Positions 33,457-42,384 of a stretch of 64,000 nucleotides of DNA are shown here, piece after piece. Position numbers and translations under genes: made by a program. The DNA comes from an uncultured Collinsella sp. GTDB taxonomy: Bacteria > Actinomycetota > Coriobacteriia > Coriobacteriales > Coriobacteriaceae. Below the pieces are notes generated by a model. That model was not told the DNA's origin. It saw only the letters and a program-made list of their open reading frames with translations, and searched no databases. The DNA lies in NCBI GenBank assembly GCA_902495355.1, contig CABUWV010000001.1, positions 124,001-188,000 on the forward strand, read 5' to 3'. Position 1 is the first letter of the stretch; the number at the start of each line of letters is the position of its first letter.

Positions 33457-35364
33457 ATGGAGTTCAAGCAGATGGAGATGGATGACAACAAACGTAGACG
33501 GAATATGATTCTCTACGTGCTCATCGCCTTCGTCGTCTACCTCGTGCTCTCGACCGTTCTGTTCCCTAACATCGGTCACACGCAGCAGATTACGAAGACC
33601 GATTACTCGACGTTTGTCAAAGCGCTCGATAAGAAGAGTGTCGACAAGGTCGAGTACAACACGGACGATTACTCGATTTATTACACCAAGAAGGGCGAGG
33701 ACGAGAACATCGCCTATAAGACGACCGGTGTGCCGAACGATGCGGGCTTTACCGATCGCGTGCTTGAGTCTGGCGCTTCGCTGGAGTCGGTCGTTCCCGA
33801 TAAAAACTCGGGTTTGATGACCTACTACCTGCTTACGCTCATCCTTCCCATGGCGATTTTCTTCCTGATCGGCTGGTGGCTCAACCGCCGCATGAAGAAG
33901 GCCATGGGTGATGACGGCCCGTCGATGAACTTTGGCGGCGGCGGTTTTGGTGGCGGCGGACTGGGTAAGTCCGGCGCGCGCGTGATCGCCTCCAAGGACG
34001 TGGGCGTGACCTTTAAGGACGTCGCCGGCCAGGAAGAGGCCAAGGAGTCTCTCAAGGAGGTCGTCGACTTTCTGGAGAAGCCGCAGCGCTACGAGGAGAT
34101 CGGCGCCAAGCTGCCGCGCGGTGCTCTCCTTGTTGGCCCTCCGGGTACCGGTAAGACCCTGCTTGCCAAGGCTGTTGCCGGCGAGGCCGGTGTTCCGTTC
34201 TTTAGTATTTCGGGCTCTGAGTTCGTTGAGATGTTTGTTGGTCGCGGCGCTGCAAAGGTTCGTGACCTGTTTAAGCAGGCCAAGGAAAAGGCCCCGTGTA
34301 TCGTCTTTATCGATGAGATCGATACCATCGGTAAGAAGCGTGATGGCGGCGGCTTTAGCGGCAACGACGAGCGCGAGCAGACGCTCAATCAGTTGCTGAC
34401 CGAGATGGATGGCTTCGATAACCACAAGGGTATCGTTGTCCTTGCCGCAACCAACCGCCCCGACAGTCTCGATCCGGCGCTGCTGCGCCCCGGTCGTTTT
34501 GACCGCCGCATTCCCGTCGAGTTGCCCGATCTGACCGGTCGTAAGAACATCCTCGAGCTTCACGCCAAGAGTGTGAAGACCGAGCCGCCGATCGATCTGA
34601 CCGCGATTGCCCGCGCCACGCCCGGTGCCTCGGGCGCCGACCTGGCCAATATCATCAACGAGGGCGCCCTGCGCGCCGTTCGCGAGGGTCGCAAGCGTGC
34701 AACCCAGGATGACTTCGAGGAGTCGGTGGAGGTCGTCATTGCCGGCCAACAGCGTAAGTCCACGGTGCTTTCCGACCATGAGAAGCAGGTCGTTTCCTAC
34801 CACGAGATCGGTCATGCCATCGTCGCTGCCCGCCAAAAGGGTTCCGCGCCGGTTACCAAGATCACCATCGTGCCGCGCACGAGTGGCGCTCTGGGCTACA
34901 CCATGCAGGTCGAGGAGGACGAGCGCTTCCTGACGACGCGCCAGGAGGTCTTGGACAAGCTCGCCGTCTACTGCGGCGGCCGTGCGGCCGAGGAGCTCAT
35001 CTTTGGCGAGATGACGACCGGTGCCGCCAACGATATCGAGCAGGCCACCAAGCTCGCCCGCAACATGGTGACACGCTTTGGTATGTCCGACGAGTTTGGC
35101 ATGATGGCGCTCGGTACCGTGCAGAACGCGTATCTCAATCAGGACACGTCGCTCACCTGCGCCCCCGGTACGGCCGAGCGTGTGGACGCGATTGTCGCTA
35201 AACTGATCGAGGACGCGCACGATCGCGCCCTGCAGATCCTCAAGGAGAACAAGTTCAAGCTCCATGAGCTGGCTCGTTATCTGTACAAGAAGGAGACGAT
35301 CACGGGCGAGGAGTTCATGAACCTCCTCACGCGCGAGAATCCGCTGATGCCAAAGCAGCAGTAA
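33457..35364 (+). CDS. ftsH: ATP-dependent zinc metalloprotease FtsH
   Basis: Membrane-bound AAA protease for quality control. The 635-residue protein has two membrane segments (about 18-37 and 120-143) around an extracytoplasmic domain, then a Gly-rich linker ([12 protein letters not shown]). The AAA domain has Walker A GPPGTGKT (227-234), Walker B IVFIDEID and the second region of homology RPGRFDRR. The peptidase zinc motif is HEIGH (449-453) instead of the usual HEAGH, but the HExxH ligands are intact. No ribosome binding site precedes ATG 33457. ATG 33472, nine bases after GGAG, is an alternative start. Confidence 0.94.
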   Translation: MEFKQMEMDDNKRRRNMILYVLIAFVVYLVLSTVLFPNIGHTQQITKTDYSTFVKALDKKSVDKVEYNTDDYSIYYTKKGEDENIAYKTTGVPNDAGFTDRVLESGASLESVVPDKNSGLMTYYLLTLILPMAIFFLIGWWLNRRMKKAMGDDGPSMNFGGGGFGGGGLGKSGARVIASKDVGVTFKDVAGQEEAKESLKEVVDFLEKPQRYEEIGAKLPRGALLVGPPGTGKTLLAKAVAGEAGVPFFSISGSEFVEMFVGRGAAKVRDLFKQAKEKAPCIVFIDEIDTIGKKRDGGGFSGNDEREQTLNQLLTEMDGFDNHKGIVVLAATNRPDSLDPALLRPGRFDRRIPVELPDLTGRKNILELHAKSVKTEPPIDLTAIARATPGASGADLANIINEGALRAVREGRKRATQDDFEESVEVVIAGQQRKSTVLSDHEKQVVSYHEIGHAIVAARQKGSAPVTKITIVPRTSGALGYTMQVEEDERFLTTRQEVLDKLAVYCGGRAAEELIFGEMTTGAANDIEQATKLARNMVTRFGMSDEFGMMALGTVQNAYLNQDTSLTCAPGTAERVDAIVAKLIEDAHDRALQILKENKFKLHELARYLYKKETITGEEFMNLLTRENPLMPKQQ

Positions 35365-35385
35365 TACTGGTTGCGCAGTGTCAAT

Positions 35386-35422
35386 CGCCCCATTTGAGTG
35401 TTTATCTCAAATGGGGCGTTTT
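35386..35422 (+). terminator. Terminator after ftsH
   Basis: CGCCCCATTTGAG (35386-35398) pairs perfectly over 13 bp with CTCAAATGGGGCG (35406-35418), followed by TTTT. Confidence 0.9.
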
Positions 35423-35440
35423 GCGTGGGGAGAGTTGTAT

Positions 35441-35896
35441 ATGAAGATCGTGGTAAGTGCCTGCTTGATGGGCGAGAGCTGCAAGTATAACGGGCTCGAC
35501 AACTATCATCGCGAGTTGGTCGAGGCCTGCGAGCGTACGGGGACCGAGGTCCTCTTGGTGTGCCCTGAGGTCTTTGGCGGCCTGCCCACGCCGCGCAGGC
35601 CGTCCGAGATTGTGAACGGCGAGGTCCGTACCTGCGAGGGCGTGTCCGTTGACCTGGAATTTCGCCTAGGCGCCCAACGTGCGCTCGACATGTGCGAGCA
35701 GGCGGGTGGGCCGGAAGAGATCGCCGCGTGCATCCTGCAGGACCGCAGCCCCTCGTGTGGCGTAGGTCGCATCTACGACGGAACGTTCAGCGGTACGCTC
35801 ACCGTGGGCAACGGTGTTTTCGTCGACCTGCTCCTGCGCCACGGCTACCGTGTGATCCCGGCAAGCGAGTTCGACTCGAGCATGTTACGGCAATAA
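35441..35896 (+). CDS. DUF523 family protein
   Basis: A 151-residue member of DUF523, a family of unknown function widespread in anaerobes and proteobacteria. Visible motifs are VSACLMGESCKYNG at 5-18, VCPEVFGGLPTPRRPSEI, and DRSPSCGVGRIYDGTF. The conserved cysteines (C8, C15, and one in SPSCG) suggest a metal or cluster site, but this is not shown. ATG 35441 follows GGGGAGAG. In-frame codons further upstream lie inside the ftsH terminator and are not used. It stands alone between two terminators. Confidence 0.85.
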   Translation: MKIVVSACLMGESCKYNGLDNYHRELVEACERTGTEVLLVCPEVFGGLPTPRRPSEIVNGEVRTCEGVSVDLEFRLGAQRALDMCEQAGGPEEIAACILQDRSPSCGVGRIYDGTFSGTLTVGNGVFVDLLLRHGYRVIPASEFDSSMLRQ

Positions 35897-35938
35897 AAAA
35901 CCGCCACAAAGGTGCCTGTCCCCTTTGTGGCGGTTTTG
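35897..35938. terminator. Bidirectional terminator hairpin (GGGGACAGGCACC type)
   Basis: AAAACCGCCACAAAGG pairs over 16 bp with CCTTTGTGGCGGTTTT around a nine-base loop TGCCTGTCC. It starts right after the DUF523 stop and ends just before the convergent GldA-like gene, so it can end both. A near twin lies at 43689-43730. Confidence 0.85.
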
Positions 35939-35943
35939 GTCGG

Positions 35944-37032
35944 TTAGGCCAGGATAGATTGGCCGTAGGCGTTTGCGGCCTTGATGGCGGCGGTGAACTT
36001 TTCGTCGGTGAAGGGCTCGGGGTTGCCCTGCTTCCACTCGTTGGTGGCGTGCGCGTACTCGCACAGGGCCGGGATATCGGACTCGGAAAGCCCGACCTGC
36101 TCAAGCGTCACGGGCAGGCCCATCTGCTTGTTAAAGGCCACGTAGCGCTCAAGGTTCTCGGTATCGCCCGTATAGGCGAACAGCACGAGCACGCCCAGGC
36201 TCACGACTTCGCCGTGCAGGTAGGTGCCCTCGCGCGGAATGCTGCATGTGGCGTTGTAGAATGCGTGCGCCACGCTCGAGTTGTAGTAGTAATCGTTCTG
36301 GTTCGTCAGGTTCGAGACATAGCCCGTATTGACCACGATATCGAGTGCGATTTGCTTGACGGCCTCGCTCGACAGGTCCTGGCGCACGTCCTCAAGACCC
36401 TGGACGCCATAGGTAAACAGCGGCTCGGAGCAGGTGTGGGCAAGCGCCAGGCCAAGACCGGCGGTGTGCTCCAAATTACCGGCGCTCGTTGCGTACTCGA
36501 CCTCGGGCTGCTTGGACAGGGCATCGCCCACGCCGGCCCAGAAGTACTCCGCCGGTGCCTCGGCGATGATCTTGGGGTTGATGAAGATGTGCGCCGGTCG
36601 GTTGGGGTACGAATAGCCCTCGAGCGAGCCGTCGTCGTTGTACACGACGGCAATGGCGGTCGCGGCGGAGCAGTTGGAACAGATCGTCGGGACAGTGAAG
36701 ACGATCTTCTTGAGCTCGATGGCCGCCGTCTTGACGGTGTCGAGCGCCTTGCCGCCGCCGCAGGCGATAAGAACATCAGCCTCCTGGCAGGCAGGGGAGT
36801 TCACGACCTTGGCGATATTGGCACGCGTACTGTTGGTGCCATAGACGCGCGTCTCCAGGACCTCGACATCGGTACCTTCAAGTGCCGCCTCGATTCCCGG
36901 CAGCGCCGCAGCCAGGGCTCGCTTGCCACCGATGATCGCGACCTTCTTCGCGCCGTACTCGGCCAGTGCGCCGGGCAGCTCGTCAAAGCAATCCTCGCCA
37001 ACGGTGTAGTCGCTCATTCCAATCGTGCGCAT
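35944..37032 (-). CDS. gldA: Iron/zinc-containing alcohol dehydrogenase, glycerol dehydrogenase-like
   Basis: Predicted NAD-dependent polyol or glycerol dehydrogenase of the GldA branch of the dehydroquinate synthase-like fold. The 362-residue protein has an N-terminal nucleotide-binding half with CGGGKALDTVK (91-101). The metal ligands fit D170, H256 and H273, in GVGDALSK, SSVAHAF and YLHGEVVSLG. A PTICSNCSAATAIAVVY segment is typical of GldA. ATG 37032 follows AGAAGG. Glycerol as substrate is only likely; related dehydrogenases act on other small alcohols. It is divergent from the T-box/ileS unit and stands alone. Confidence 0.8.
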   Translation of the reverse strand: MRTIGMSDYTVGEDCFDELPGALAEYGAKKVAIIGGKRALAAALPGIEAALEGTDVEVLETRVYGTNSTRANIAKVVNSPACQEADVLIACGGGKALDTVKTAAIELKKIVFTVPTICSNCSAATAIAVVYNDDGSLEGYSYPNRPAHIFINPKIIAEAPAEYFWAGVGDALSKQPEVEYATSAGNLEHTAGLGLALAHTCSEPLFTYGVQGLEDVRQDLSSEAVKQIALDIVVNTGYVSNLTNQNDYYYNSSVAHAFYNATCSIPREGTYLHGEVVSLGVLVLFAYTGDTENLERYVAFNKQMGLPVTLEQVGLSESDIPALCEYAHATNEWKQGNPEPFTDEKFTAAIKAANAYGQSILA

Positions 37033-37176
37033 ATCAACCTTCTTTCGTTCGATAAAGTGCTTTCAGGTATTTTGCTCCAAGAGAAGGTCCACAGCCGCGA
37101 GAAATTTCGAACGTATAAAACCAGTGTTGAGGGTTTTTCGCCGGCGCTGAACGTGCTAGCATACTCCGCATAGCGT

Positions 37177-37460
37177 TGATGGGGACGAGTAGTCGGCCGT
37201 CCGCATGCTACAGAGAGCGGGGAGCGCTGAGAACCCGTGCATGCGACCGATGAAAATCACCCCGGAGCTGCGGTCCCAACGGACGTGCCACACAGGCACG
37301 TCTTAGTAGATATCGCCGAGATGGTCGTCGATACAGGCCAGCCGAGTAACGGATGCGAGCGCGCTAGAAGCGGGCGAGGGCATCTAAGCTGGGTGGTTAA
37401 GCGAAGAGCTTTTGCGGGCACAGCCCGTTTTGTGGCGCTTCGTCCCAGCTTGTAGGGACG
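37177..37460 (+). promoter_or_regulatory. T-box leader, isoleucine specific, upstream of ileS
   Basis: All main T-box parts are visible. Stem I has GGGG and TCGG pairing with CCGA and CCCC around the specifier loop, with the AGTA turn on the 5' side and the specifier ATC (Ile) at 37256-37258. Distal elements AGAGAG and GCTGAGAACC match the usual AG bulge and loop. The antiterminator pairs AAGCTGGG (37386-37393) with CCCAGCTT (37444-37451). It carries the TGGT bulge that reads the tRNA 3' end, and a second helix GCGAAG/CTTCGT. The competing terminator CGTCCC/GGGACG (37441-37460) precedes a TTTTT run. Uncharged tRNA-Ile should favour readthrough. Confidence 0.93.
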
Positions 37461-37514
37461 GGCGCCTTTTTGGTGCCCAACGGGCGTGTGCGCCCACGAT
37501 ATGAAAGGGGTACC

Positions 37515-40316
37515 GTGGCAAACGAGTACAAGCAGACGATGAATCTGCCCAAGACCGGTTTTCCCATGCGTGCCGGTCTTTCCAAGTCCGAGCCCAAGCG
37601 ACTCAAGGACTGGCAGGACAACAAGGTCTACGAGCAGGTTCTGAAGAAGAACGAGGGTCACAAGAAGTTCGTGCTGCACGACGGTCCTCCGTACGCCAAC
37701 GGCCCGATCCACATCGGCCACGCCATGAACAAGATCTCCAAGGACATGATCAACCGCTACTGGATGATGCAGGGCTATGAGGTTCCCTATGTCCCCGGTT
37801 GGGACTGCCACGGCCAGCCGATCGAGCACAAGGTCGAGGAGAAACTCGGCACCGAGAAGTTCAACCAGACCCCCACGGCCAAGATTCGTGAACTCTGCAA
37901 CGAGTTCGCTGTCGAGAACATCGAGCTGCAGAAGGCCGGCTTCCGTCGTCTGGGCGTGCTCGGCGACTGGGACAACCCCTATCTGACGCTCTATCACCAG
38001 CATGATGCTGCCGATATCGAGGTCTTCAAGGCCATGTTCGATAAGGGCATGATCTATCGCGGCCACAAGCCGGTTCACTGGTGCAAGCACTGCCACACCG
38101 CACTCGCCGAGGCCGAGATCGAGTACTCCGACGAGACGAGCCCGTCCATCTTCGTGCGCTTTGAGATGACTTCCAAGCCTGCCGGCCTCGAGAACTTCGA
38201 CGGCCCGGTCGACTTTATCATCTGGACGACCACGCCGTGGACCATCCCCTCCGACCAGGCCGTTTCCCTCAAGCCCGGCGCCGCCTATGTCGCCGTTGAG
38301 CACGAAGGTCGTGCCGAGGTCATGCTTGAGGACCTGGCTCCCAAGTGCTGCGAGGAGTTTGGCTGGGAGTACACCCCGGTTATGGTCGACGGCAAGCCCT
38401 ACGTGGTTCCCGCCGAAACCTTCCACCACATCCACTACAAGCAGCCGATCTTTGACGGCGTTGAGGGCGTGGCGCTGCTGGCCGATTACGTCGGCGTCGA
38501 TGACGGTACCGGTATCGTCCACAACTCGCCCGGCCACGGCGTCGACGACTACTTTGCCTGCCTCAAGGAGGGCATCACTGACATCTGCATGCCGGTCGAT
38601 GACGACGGCAAGTTCTACACCGGTGAGGAGTTTGGCACCGGCGGCCCCTTCAGCGGTATGGATACCGATGAGGCCAACCCGCACATCATCGAGTTCCTGC
38701 GCGAGCGCGGCACCCTGGTCCTCGAGAAGAAGATCACGCACAGCTATCCGCACTGCTGGCGCTGCAAGCACCCGGTGCTCTTCCGTGCTACCGACCAGTG
38801 GTTTGTCTCGATGGACAAGACCGGTTTGCGTGAGCAGGCTGGCAAAGAGGTCCGCGAGAACGTCAAGTGGTATCCGGCGCATGCCGCCAACCGCATTGGC
38901 GCCATGGTCGAGCAGCGTCCCGACTGGTGCATCAGCCGCCAGCGCAACTGGGGCGTGCCTATCCCGAGTTACACCTGCGCCGACTGCGGCGAGAAGGTCA
39001 TGAACGACGCCACGCTCGACGCCGTCATCAAGCTCTTCCACGAGAAGGGCTCCGACGCCTGGTTCACCGACGCTCCCGAGAGCTACCTGGGCGAGGCTTG
39101 CGTCTGCCCCAAGTGCGGCGGCCATCACCTCAAGGCCGATAAGGACATCCTCGACGTGTGGTGGGACTCCGGCGTGTCCTGGAAGGCCGTCTGCGAATAT
39201 CGCCCCGAGCTTGAGTACCCGGCTGACGTGTATCTCGAGGGCTCCGACCAGCATCGCGGTTGGTTCCAGAGCTCGCTGCTCACCTCGGTGGGTGCCAACG
39301 GTCATGCCCCGTACAAGGCGGTCGTCTCGCAGGGCTTCACGCTCGATGGCCAGGGCCGCAAGATGTCCAAGTCGCTCGGCAACGTCATCGACCCCAACAA
39401 GGTCTGCGACGAGATGGGCGCCGACATCATCCGCCTGTGGGTTGCCTCGGTCGACACCAGCTCCGACGTGTCCATCGACCACGAGATCCTTGCCCGTACG
39501 TCCGATGCCTACCGTCGTTTCCGCAACACTCTGCGCTTCCTGCTCTCCGAGCTCGAGGGTCAGTTTGAGCCCGAGACCGACGGCGTCGCCTTTGCCGACC
39601 TGCTGCCGCTCGACAAGCTCATGTTTGCCCGCCTGACCCAGGTCCAGGCCGAGGTCGACGATGCCTACGCCAGCTACGAGTTCCCGCGCGCCTACCGTGC
39701 GCTCTACGACTTCGTGGTTACCGAGCTCTCCAACGTGTACCTCGACGCCCTGAAGGATCGTCTGTACTGCGACAAGCCCGGCTCGCTCGAGCGCCGCAGC
39801 GCTCAGACCGTGCTGGCTGAGCTCTTCTCGATGCTCATGCGCGACCTGCAGCCGATTCTGTCCTACACGGTCGACGAGGCCATGGCATATGCGCCCGCCG
39901 GCTGTGTCGATCACCAGAAGTACGCCGCGCTGCTCGATTGGTATAAGTCGCCCATCACGGTCGACGAGGCCAATGAGTTTGAGGGCGTGCTCGAGGCTTC
40001 GCTCGAGCTCCGTAGCGCCGTGACCAAGGCCCTTGAGGATGCCCGCTCCGCCGGCACCTTCACTAAGAGCCAGCAGGTCCGCGTCAAGGCGGTCGTTCCC
40101 GCCGAGATGTACGCGCTGCTGACCGGCGATAAGGCCGTCGACCTGGCCGAGTTCTACATCGTCTCCGATGTTGAGCTGACCCAGGGCGAGGAGCTCTCCG
40201 TTGCCATCGAGGCTGCCGAGGGCGAGTGCTGCGACCGTTGCTGGAACTACCGCACCACCGTCGGCGAGTACAACGGCCACGCGCATATTTGCAAGCGCTG
40301 CGCCGATGCTTTGTAG
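37515..40316 (+). CDS. ileS: Isoleucyl-tRNA synthetase
   Basis: Charges tRNA-Ile. The 933-residue class I enzyme has the HIGH-type motif GPIHIGHAMNKI near 61-72. An editing domain follows (about 190-400, with TTPWTIPSDQAVSL). The KMSKS motif GRKMSKSLGNVIDP is near 615-630, then the anticodon-binding domain. A C-terminal zinc finger reads CCDRCWNYR...CKRC. The GTG at 37515 is used because AAAGGGG lies before it. Upstream in-frame codons fall in the T-box terminator. The TAG stop lies inside the first stem of structured repeat copy B. Confidence 0.96.
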   Translation: MANEYKQTMNLPKTGFPMRAGLSKSEPKRLKDWQDNKVYEQVLKKNEGHKKFVLHDGPPYANGPIHIGHAMNKISKDMINRYWMMQGYEVPYVPGWDCHGQPIEHKVEEKLGTEKFNQTPTAKIRELCNEFAVENIELQKAGFRRLGVLGDWDNPYLTLYHQHDAADIEVFKAMFDKGMIYRGHKPVHWCKHCHTALAEAEIEYSDETSPSIFVRFEMTSKPAGLENFDGPVDFIIWTTTPWTIPSDQAVSLKPGAAYVAVEHEGRAEVMLEDLAPKCCEEFGWEYTPVMVDGKPYVVPAETFHHIHYKQPIFDGVEGVALLADYVGVDDGTGIVHNSPGHGVDDYFACLKEGITDICMPVDDDGKFYTGEEFGTGGPFSGMDTDEANPHIIEFLRERGTLVLEKKITHSYPHCWRCKHPVLFRATDQWFVSMDKTGLREQAGKEVRENVKWYPAHAANRIGAMVEQRPDWCISRQRNWGVPIPSYTCADCGEKVMNDATLDAVIKLFHEKGSDAWFTDAPESYLGEACVCPKCGGHHLKADKDILDVWWDSGVSWKAVCEYRPELEYPADVYLEGSDQHRGWFQSSLLTSVGANGHAPYKAVVSQGFTLDGQGRKMSKSLGNVIDPNKVCDEMGADIIRLWVASVDTSSDVSIDHEILARTSDAYRRFRNTLRFLLSELEGQFEPETDGVAFADLLPLDKLMFARLTQVQAEVDDAYASYEFPRAYRALYDFVVTELSNVYLDALKDRLYCDKPGSLERRSAQTVLAELFSMLMRDLQPILSYTVDEAMAYAPAGCVDHQKYAALLDWYKSPITVDEANEFEGVLEASLELRSAVTKALEDARSAGTFTKSQQVRVKAVVPAEMYALLTGDKAVDLAEFYIVSDVELTQGEELSVAIEAAEGECCDRCWNYRTTVGEYNGHAHICKRCADAL

Positions 40317-40499
40317 GTTACGGCGTTCGTAGAACGCCGTAACCTACCGACGCTGCAAACGCCCCTAAGCGGCAATCTGACGTTCAATCGTCGGTCGCGT
40401 ACCAAAGTACGCTTCCCTCCTCTTTCACGTCACCTTGCTCGCTTAGGGACGTTTTCGCTGTTGGTGACGATAACGCGGCGTTTCCATTGCTGGAGCTAG
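40314..40499 (+). repeat. Structured intergenic repeat, copy B
   Basis: A 186-base element with the same architecture as copy A at 12655-12836. The first hairpin is a 15 bp perfect stem (40314-40328 with 40332-40346) that includes the ileS stop codon. The outer stem pairs 40357-40371 with 40440-40454 with one mismatch. Inside are GCAATCTG, TTCAA and CACCTTGCTCGC as in copy A. A TGACGT/ACGTCA stem and a GCGTAC-CAAA-GTACGC hairpin replace the differently sequenced stems of copy A. No gene is visible in the gap from 40317 to 40689 apart from this and two further hairpins. Confidence 0.8.
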
Positions 40500-40539
40500 A
40501 GGCTTTCTTTCGACTTGCGTTTTTAGTCGAAAGCTATTA

Positions 40540-40577
40540 AGCGACATTCCGTTATTCGGAATGTCGCTTTCGTTTTT
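40540..40577 (+). terminator. Terminator between ileS and lspA
   Basis: AGCGACATTCC pairs over 11 bp with GGAATGTCGCT around GTTATTC and is followed by TTCGTTTTT. A second hairpin with CTTTCGACT/AGTCGAAAG arms lies just before it at 40507-40533. Confidence 0.85.
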
Positions 40578-40689
40578 AGCTGGTTATTTCGCTTGCGTTG
40601 GTGGATATGTCGTGCGTTCTGCGTATGGCAATATAAGATAGTTCTTTGTATTAAACGTAATTCGATGATCTTGAGGGTAGGGGATTTCT

Positions 40690-41289
40690 TTGGGTCGTGG
40701 TGCGGATATGACGCCGCCTTTGCGTTGGCGGTTGGGTGTTGCTGGTGGGGTGGCGCTGGTTGTGCTGCTTGTTGACCAGCTGACCAAGCTTGCGGTTCGT
40801 GCCGTGGGCGACGCTTTGCATGTGACCGTCATCCCCGGTGTCATTGACTTTATGTTTGTCCGTAATATCGGTGCTGCCTTTAGCATGGGCGAGGGGCATG
40901 GCGTTGCGTTCGCTTTGCTGGCGCTTGCGGTCATTGTCGCCATTGCCGTGTACTTGCTCCGTGCGCCTCAGCTCGCTCGTCTAGAGGTTGTGGGCATGGC
41001 CATGGTTGCGGGCGGCGCCATCGGCAACGCGATCGATCGCCTTGTCTTTGGCTTCGTGACCGATTTTATCGCAACCACCTTCATCGACTTTCCCGTCTTT
41101 AACGTGGCTGATATCGGCATTACGGTCGGCGTCGTGCTGGCGCTCATTGGTTACATGTTCTTGAGTCCCGCCGCTCGCGAGGTTGATGCGACTGCCGAGC
41201 TCAATGCCCGTGATGAGGCCCGCGCTAAGCGCAAAGCCAAGCAGCGTGGGGAGCGTGCCCGCAAGATTCGCGAAAGGAATGAGCGTTAA
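40690..41289 (+). CDS. lspA: Lipoprotein signal peptidase (SPase II)
   Basis: Membrane aspartyl protease that removes signal peptides from prolipoproteins. The 199-residue product has four hydrophobic segments. The family boxes are VDQLTKL (29-35), VRNIGAAFS, and the catalytic aspartates D116 in GNAIDRL and D141 in FNVADIG. A basic C-terminal tail rich in Arg, Lys and Glu (about 165-199) is longer than usual. TTG 40690 with TAGGGG seven bases upstream is taken as start; ATG 40708 is an alternative. Its stop overlaps rluD by one base, the common lspA-rluD pair. Confidence 0.93.
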   Translation: MGRGADMTPPLRWRLGVAGGVALVVLLVDQLTKLAVRAVGDALHVTVIPGVIDFMFVRNIGAAFSMGEGHGVAFALLALAVIVAIAVYLLRAPQLARLEVVGMAMVAGGAIGNAIDRLVFGFVTDFIATTFIDFPVFNVADIGITVGVVLALIGYMFLSPAAREVDATAELNARDEARAKRKAKQRGERARKIRERNER

Positions 41290-42302
41290 TGGCTGACATC
41301 CATATTCTTGTTGCCGACGATTCCGCTGGTCAGCGTCTTGACGCCTATTTGGGCGCCAACGATGGCTGTCCCACGCGCTCTGCCTGCGCGCATCTGATCG
41401 AGGGAGGTGCCGTTGCCGTCAACGGTGAGACTTGTCTCTCTAAAAAGTACGCCGTACGCGCCGGCGATCGCATCTCGGTCGACTTGCCCGAGCCGCACGA
41501 CCCGACCGACGTGATTCCCGAGGCCATTCCCCTCGATATCCGCTACGAGGACGACTACCTTATCGTGCTCTCCAAGCAGCGGGGCCTGGTGTGCCATCCC
41601 GCCCATGGCCACGAGAGCGGCACCCTTGCGAACGCTCTGGTCTACCACTGCGGCATCGATCATCTTGGTACTGTGCAGGGTGAGGACCGCCCCGGCATCG
41701 TGCATCGCCTGGATCGCGATACCTCGGGCCTTATGCTCGCGGCAAAAGACGACGACACCCAGCGCGCGCTTCAGAATCTCATCCGCACGCGCACGCTCGA
41801 CCGTCGCTATATCACGCTCGTTCACGGTCACATCGCCATGGACGAGGGCACTATCAACACCGGTATTGCCCGTTCCACGCGCGACCGCGTGAAGATGGCG
41901 GTTTCGGATGACCCCTTTGCCCGTCAGGCCATTACGACCTTTAAGGTCCTCGAGCGCTTTGATTCCACGCGTTTTGACGACGGCTATACGCTCGTTGAGT
42001 GCCACCTGTTTACGGGCCGCACACATCAGATTCGCGTGCATATGCGCCATATCAACCACGCCTGCGTGGGCGATCCGCTCTACGGCAAGTGCGATGCGCG
42101 TGCCGATCAGGGCCTGACCAGGCAGTTCCTGCATTCTTGGCGCGTTGCGTTCGATCATCCCGTAACGGGGAAGCGCATTGAGTGCCGTGACGAGTTGCCG
42201 TGGGATCTCGCTGCGGTTCTCGACGATCTGGCTCCGCGCTCGCTCGGTCGCACGGCCGTTGGAGATGAAATCGTTCCGCAGCTCGGTCTTCTCGAAGCCT
42301 AG
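41289..42302 (+). CDS. rluD: RluA/RluD-type ribosomal large subunit pseudouridine synthase
   Basis: Makes pseudouridines in 23S rRNA. The 337-residue protein has an N-terminal S4-like RNA-binding domain (about 14-80, QRLDAYLGAN and LIEGGAVAVNGE). The catalytic core has HRLDRDTSG with the nucleophile at D142, then GRTHQIRVHMRHINHACVGDPLYG. The layout fits RluD (YlyB-like), and the lspA neighbour supports it. Which positions are modified cannot be told from the sequence alone. ATG 41289 shares a base with the lspA stop. Confidence 0.9.
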   Translation: MADIHILVADDSAGQRLDAYLGANDGCPTRSACAHLIEGGAVAVNGETCLSKKYAVRAGDRISVDLPEPHDPTDVIPEAIPLDIRYEDDYLIVLSKQRGLVCHPAHGHESGTLANALVYHCGIDHLGTVQGEDRPGIVHRLDRDTSGLMLAAKDDDTQRALQNLIRTRTLDRRYITLVHGHIAMDEGTINTGIARSTRDRVKMAVSDDPFARQAITTFKVLERFDSTRFDDGYTLVECHLFTGRTHQIRVHMRHINHACVGDPLYGKCDARADQGLTRQFLHSWRVAFDHPVTGKRIECRDELPWDLAAVLDDLAPRSLGRTAVGDEIVPQLGLLEA

Positions 42303-42320
42303 CCAGTATTAGGTGGTTTC

Positions 42321-42350
42321 TTGAACTCGGTAAGCCTGCGGTAAGATATA
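42321..42350 (+). promoter_or_regulatory. Possible promoter of the glycosyltransferase gene
   Basis: TTGAAC (42321-42326) and GATATA (42345-42350) are 18 bases apart, about 35 bases before the gene start. Confidence 0.4.
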
Positions 42351-42384
42351 CGATTGTTTACGTTACACGTTGCTGGGAGCCTGC

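Noticed and set aside
37470..37514. Upstream TTG start for ileS
   Set aside because: It falls in the T run of the T-box terminator; GTG 37515 has AAAGGGG and gives the normal N-terminus.
37257..40286. Open frame of 1009 codons on the minus strand
   Set aside because: It lies exactly antisense to ileS and is Gly/Leu/Val/Asp-rich with no domain sense. It is a shadow caused by GC-rich codon use in the real gene.
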